A DNA stretch of 9,181 nt. It comes from JBLHUT01 sp047629975 (GTDB lineage Bacteria > Pseudomonadota > Alphaproteobacteria > Rhodobacterales > Rhodobacteraceae). The stretch lies in contig JBLHUT010000143.1 of the NCBI GenBank assembly GCA_047629975.1, positions 1-9,181 on the forward strand, read 5' to 3'. Under the pieces are notes generated by a model that saw only the letters and a list, made by a program, of their open reading frames with translations, was not told the DNA's origin and searched no databases. The position numbers and the translations under genes are program-made. This document shows, one piece after another, positions 6,098-9,181 of this stretch; positions within the stretch are counted from its first letter, which is position 1; every line of letters begins with the position of its first letter.

Positions 6098-7354
6098 ATG
6101 AGCGTGCAAAAAGAAATCAGGCAAAACCGCAAAGAGCCCCGCAGGGGCCTTGTCGCCGATGATCTTGATGATGACGAAGACCTGCCCGAGGAACGCGGCG
6201 GTACCTCGCCGCGCGCAGCGATCCGGCCCGTCGCAGGCCCGACAAAGTTTCGCCGCAGGCATCTGGTCGTTATCCTGAGCTTTTTGCTGTGCGTTGCGGC
6301 TCCGCTGTCCGCGTTGGGGTGGTATCTTTATTCGGTCGCCGCAGACCAGTTTGCCTCCACCGTGGCCTTTAACGTCCGTGCCGACGAAGGGAACGCCCCC
6401 GCGGCAGATTTGTTGGGGTTTCAGGTAAGTGGCGGCAACACCGCAACCGACGCCGAGATCCTGAATGCCTATATCGCGTCGCAACAACTGGTCGAGCATG
6501 TTGATGCCACTCTTGATCTGAGTGCCATTTTCTCGAAACCAGCGAATGATCCACTCTTCAGCTATAATCCCGAGGGCACGATCGAAGATTTGCTGTCCTA
6601 TTGGAACCGCATGGTCAAAGTCTCGTTCGAGGCCGACAAAGGCTTGATTGCCGTGCGTGTGCTGGCCTTTTCGGCACTCGAAGCGCAGGGAATCGCTCAG
6701 GAAATCCTTGATCAATCCAGCCGTACGATCAATCAACTCAGCTCTGTCGCCCAAGAGGACGCCACCCGCTATGCCCGTGCCGAACTTGACCGCGCACTGG
6801 AGCGGTTGAAAGTCGCCCGTCAGGCATTGACCCGCTATCGCTCCGAGAACCAGATCGTCGACCCCGAAGCCGTTGTTGCCGCCCAGATGGGGTTGCTCAA
6901 TTCGCTACAACAACAACTGGCCGATACCCTGATCGAGTTCGATTTACTTGCAGATGTCACCCGCACGAACGACCCGCGCATCGAACAATCACAACGCAAG
7001 ATCGATGTTATCGAAGCGCGCATCTCTCAAGAGCGCAGGAAGCTCGGGACAACCGATGAAAGCAGCACCGGATCGGCGCGCGCCGTGACCGAAATCGTGG
7101 GCCGCTTCGAAGAACTGCGCGTCGATCTGGAGTTTGCCCAGCAGACCTATCTGAACGCGCTGGCAGGCTTTGACAGCGCCCTTGAAAAAGCCCGCCGCAA
7201 AAGCCGTTATCTGGCCGCTTACGTCGAACCGACACTGGCGCAGCGCGCCGAATACCCGCAACGGGCCATTATCCTGTCACTGACTGCCCTGTTTCTGTTT
7301 CTGGTCTGGTCGATCCTTGCGCTGGTTCTTTATAGCATCCGTGATCGCCGGTAG
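6098..7354 (+). CDS. kpsE: Capsule polysaccharide export inner membrane protein, KpsE/CtrB/BexC family (PCP)
   Basis: This 418-residue protein has the KpsE/BexC/CtrB topology of polysaccharide co-polymerase/export proteins that link the inner membrane ABC transporter to the outer membrane channel. The cytoplasmic N-terminus is long and charged, with an acidic patch DDLDDDEDLPEE (residues 21-32). The first membrane segment is at 55-78, preceded by FRRRH. The periplasmic part contains ADQFASTVAFNVR (82-94), typical of the family just after TM1, and a long helical, probably coiled-coil region (about 195-370). EPTLAQRAEYPQRA (377-390) is the proline-containing motif before the second membrane segment (390-413), and a short RDRR tail follows. 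The start at 6098 has AAAAGG 5 nt upstream; an ATG at 6077 (7 residues longer) lacks a ribosome site. It is divergent from kpsM and 9 nt before kpsT. Confidence 0.88.
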   Translation: MSVQKEIRQNRKEPRRGLVADDLDDDEDLPEERGGTSPRAAIRPVAGPTKFRRRHLVVILSFLLCVAAPLSALGWYLYSVAADQFASTVAFNVRADEGNAPAADLLGFQVSGGNTATDAEILNAYIASQQLVEHVDATLDLSAIFSKPANDPLFSYNPEGTIEDLLSYWNRMVKVSFEADKGLIAVRVLAFSALEAQGIAQEILDQSSRTINQLSSVAQEDATRYARAELDRALERLKVARQALTRYRSENQIVDPEAVVAAQMGLLNSLQQQLADTLIEFDLLADVTRTNDPRIEQSQRKIDVIEARISQERRKLGTTDESSTGSARAVTEIVGRFEELRVDLEFAQQTYLNALAGFDSALEKARRKSRYLAAYVEPTLAQRAEYPQRAIILSLTALFLFLVWSILALVLYSIRDRR

Positions 7355-7363
7355 GGCCCGGGC

Positions 7364-8029
7364 ATGATCCGTCTTGAAAATGTCTCGAAGATCTTTCGGG
7401 TGAACGGCGTCAAAACCGTGATCGCCCAAAATCTGAATGCTACGTTTCAGTCCGGTAAGTGCACCGCAATCATGGGGCGCAACGGCACTGGCAAATCCAC
7501 GCTTCTAAAGATGATCGCAGGGTCACTTGACCCCGATAGCGGGTATATCTCCCGTGAGGGAGCAATTTCGTGGCCTGTGGGTTTTGCCGGATCGTTCCAC
7601 CGTGAAATGAGTGGCGCCGAAAACGTGCGTTTCATTGCGCGGGTGTACGGCGTCGATACCAACGAGTTGCTGGATTTTGTCGAGGATTTCGCCCAGCTAG
7701 GGCATCACTTATCGCTGCCGGTCAAGAATTACTCCTCGGGCATGCGGTCGCGGCTGTCGTTCGGGGTGTCGATGGGCGTGCCGTTTGACACCTATCTTGT
7801 GGATGAAGTCAGTTCCGTCGGGGATGCTGCCTTTAAACAGCGCGCGGCAGCCTTGTTGAACGAGCGCCTGACAACCAAGGGCGCCATTGTGGTGACCCAT
7901 TCCAAACGTCTGGTCAAAAGCATCTGTGACAGTGTCGCGTTGATGGAGAATGGCCAGATTACGCATTACGACGACGTTATCGCGGGAATTCGCGCATATC
8001 AGGCGCTTTCTGACACAGAAACCCGTTGA
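7364..8029 (+). CDS. kpsT: Polysaccharide ABC transporter ATP-binding protein, KpsT/CtrD type
   Basis: This 221-residue ATPase should power the polysaccharide exporter with the KpsM-like permease. It opens MIRLENVSKIFRVNG, then shows Walker A GRNGTGKST (residues 38-46), the ABC signature in degenerate form YSSGMRSRLSFG (123-134), Walker B TYLVDE (143-148) followed by VSSVGD (the D-loop region typical of KpsT/Wzt short ATPases), and the switch histidine in VVTHSKR (176-182). The length of about 220 residues fits KpsT rather than the longer Wzt proteins that carry a C-terminal glycan-binding domain. So export is probably not of the O-antigen cap-recognition type. The gene starts 9 nt after the kpsE-like stop and is very likely co-transcribed with it. 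Confidence 0.92.
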   Translation: MIRLENVSKIFRVNGVKTVIAQNLNATFQSGKCTAIMGRNGTGKSTLLKMIAGSLDPDSGYISREGAISWPVGFAGSFHREMSGAENVRFIARVYGVDTNELLDFVEDFAQLGHHLSLPVKNYSSGMRSRLSFGVSMGVPFDTYLVDEVSSVGDAAFKQRAAALLNERLTTKGAIVVTHSKRLVKSICDSVALMENGQITHYDDVIAGIRAYQALSDTETR

Positions 8030-8140
8030 TCCACTCAAAGACTCCGCTCTGACATTGACCCGCGCCAAACCATCGCCCTAATGGACCCTACTCAACCCGC
8101 CGCGCGCCGCACGGCACCAAGCCAAGATCGAGGACACGCC
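8030..8140. other. Intergenic gap between kpsT and the export lipoprotein gene
   Basis: This 111-nt gap has no clear terminator. A TTGACC at 8055-8060 could be a -35, but no good -10 follows at 16-18 nt. An in-frame ATG at 8081 would extend the next gene by 20 residues; it lacks a ribosome site and would push the lipoprotein signal inward. Confidence 0.5.
8130..8134 (+). promoter_or_regulatory. Ribosome binding site supporting a GTG start
   Basis: GAGGA lies 6 nt before the GTG at 8141, a strong Shine-Dalgarno match that decides for the GTG over the in-frame ATG at 8081. Confidence 0.7.
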
Positions 8141-9181
8141 GTGAAACTGCGCATTCAACCACTGGTCGCCATATTATTAAGCCTCGCGGTTTTGACAGGG
8201 TGCTCTTTGCCACGCGGTGCGGCGCTACAATCCGAGATTCTGTCAGACGCCGACGAAGAGTTTCCTGATATCATCGTCTATCCCGTAACCCGTGATCTGC
8301 TGCCGGTGATTGCCCGCTGGCCCGAGGCGGGCACCGATCAAAGCTATAGCTGGATCCAGCATGGGCATGGCGCCGATGCCGAATTACGGATCAACCCGTT
8401 TGATGTCGTTGATCTTGTGATCTGGGACAGCGAGCAGAACTCGCTGTTGACGGCCGACACCGAAAAGCTCGTCTCGATGCCTAAATTGCGGGTTGGGGCC
8501 GACGGACAAATCTTTATTCCCTATGTCGGAGATCTGCGCATCGCAGGCCGCACGCCTGACGCCGCACGTCAACTCATCCAGCGCGCGATGGAAACCATCG
8601 TGCCCTCGGCGCAGGTGCAATTGAGCCTTGTTGCGGGCAACCGCTCTTCGGTGAATTTGGTTAGCGGGGCCAATGCACCCGGGCTTTATCCGCTTCCAGA
8701 GCAGCATTTCAGCGTTTTGAACCTGATCAGCACTGCGGGCGGGCCACGCGAGCTTGCCAATCCGCAGGTCCGGTTGATCAGGGGTGGTAAAAGCTATCGG
8801 ATCGCGTTGAACCGGCTTTATGAAACACCCGAACTTGATACCGTTTTGCGCGGCGGTGACAAAGTGCTTCTGGAGGCCGACGACAGATATTTCCGTGCCC
8901 TTGGGGCAACCGGCACCGAACAGATTATCAAGTTCGACAAACCCGAGATCAGCGCACTGGATGCGATGGCGCTTGTGGGCGGGCTATCGGACAGCCGCGC
9001 TAACCCGAAAGGCGTGCTTGTGTTGCGTGACTATCCCCTCAGCGCTCTGGGGATCAACGGATCAGGCCCCTCACAACGGCGGGTGGTGTTCACCATCGAC
9101 CTTACCAGCTCTGATGGATTGTTCAGCGCGGGCGCGTTTGCGATCAATTCCCAAGACACCGTGCTTGTGACAGAATCGCCC
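8141..9181 (+). CDS. Outer membrane polysaccharide export lipoprotein (OPX; KpsD/CtrA/BexD/Wza type), 3' partial
   Basis: The frame from GTG 8141 stays open for 347 codons to the right edge. It encodes a lipoprotein: the signal peptide MKLRIQPLVAILLSLAVLTG ends in a lipobox (LTGC, lipidated Cys21), and Ser at +2 fits outer membrane sorting. Residues about 80-165 form a polysaccharide export (PES) domain, with INPFDVVDLVIWD (84-96), GQIFIPYVGDLRIAGRT (122-138) and an AARQLIQRAM helix. Two SLBB-like domains follow: about 170-254 (SVNLVSGANAPGLYPL start, STAGG at 197-201) and about 251-345 (RALGATGTEQIIKFDKPEIS, ALVGGLSDSRANPKG). The C-terminal membrane-spanning helix region is beyond the window. 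It should form the outer membrane channel that docks on the KpsE-like PCP. CtrA and BexD are lipoproteins like this one; E. coli KpsD is not. Confidence 0.88.
   Translation, partial: MKLRIQPLVAILLSLAVLTGCSLPRGAALQSEILSDADEEFPDIIVYPVTRDLLPVIARWPEAGTDQSYSWIQHGHGADAELRINPFDVVDLVIWDSEQNSLLTADTEKLVSMPKLRVGADGQIFIPYVGDLRIAGRTPDAARQLIQRAMETIVPSAQVQLSLVAGNRSSVNLVSGANAPGLYPLPEQHFSVLNLISTAGGPRELANPQVRLIRGGKSYRIALNRLYETPELDTVLRGGDKVLLEADDRYFRALGATGTEQIIKFDKPEISALDAMALVGGLSDSRANPKGVLVLRDYPLSALGINGSGPSQRRVVFTIDLTSSDGLFSAGAFAINSQDTVLVTESP

Noticed and set aside
5995..6132. N-terminal extension of the KpsM-like permease from ATG 6132
   Set aside because: It would run across the divergent promoter region and into the kpsE-like gene; the KpsM-like sequence begins after 5994 with a ribosome site nearby.
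8820..9170. Plus-strand open frame of 116 codons at the right edge
   Set aside because: It is in another frame inside the export lipoprotein gene, which shows continuous SLBB-like coding sequence there.

Overview
The window looks like an alphaproteobacterial chromosome segment, most likely from the Rhodobacteraceae (roseobacter group). This rests on moderately high GC, dense short-spaced gene strings, and recognisable protein families; no marker gene is present to fix the genus. The main content is a polysaccharide synthesis and ABC-export locus, preceded by the tail of an RTX exoprotein.

Layout: (1) Positions 3-965 hold the C-terminal part of a secreted RTX calcium-binding protein, 5' truncated by the window edge and resembling the C-terminal domain of serralysin-type M10 metalloproteases. 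(2) Positions 966-1191 are non-coding and contain only weak inverted repeats. (3) Positions 1192-5197 form a tight plus-strand string of four sugar genes: a UDP-sulfoquinovose synthase (SqdB) family enzyme, a GalE-like extended SDR, a GT-B glycosyltransferase and a GT-A (family 2) glycosyltransferase. Spacing is a 7-nt overlap, 19 nt and 1 nt, so they are probably one operon. (4) The minus strand from 5994 to 5194 encodes a KpsM-type ABC permease, convergent with the last glycosyltransferase, and the two stop codons interlock in one CTAG. (5) A compact divergent control region (5995-6097) carries a three-copy 10-11 bp tandem repeat, a candidate sigma-70 promoter and a 15-bp dyad. (6) The plus strand then carries kpsE-like (6098-7354), kpsT-like (7364-8029) and an outer-membrane polysaccharide export lipoprotein (8141 to the window end, 3' truncated).

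Working model: the four sugar genes make nucleotide sugars and transfer them to a lipid-linked glycan. KpsM and KpsT move the glycan across the inner membrane, and the KpsE-like PCP and the OPX lipoprotein carry it across the periplasm and outer membrane. The SqdB-family gene in this setting suggests, by inference, that the exported glycan may carry a sulfonated sugar. The permease gene is split from its ATPase partner onto the opposite strand, which is unlike the usual kpsMT pair. No KpsC/KpsS-type initiating transferases, polymerase, RNA genes, insertion sequences or CRISPR arrays are visible.
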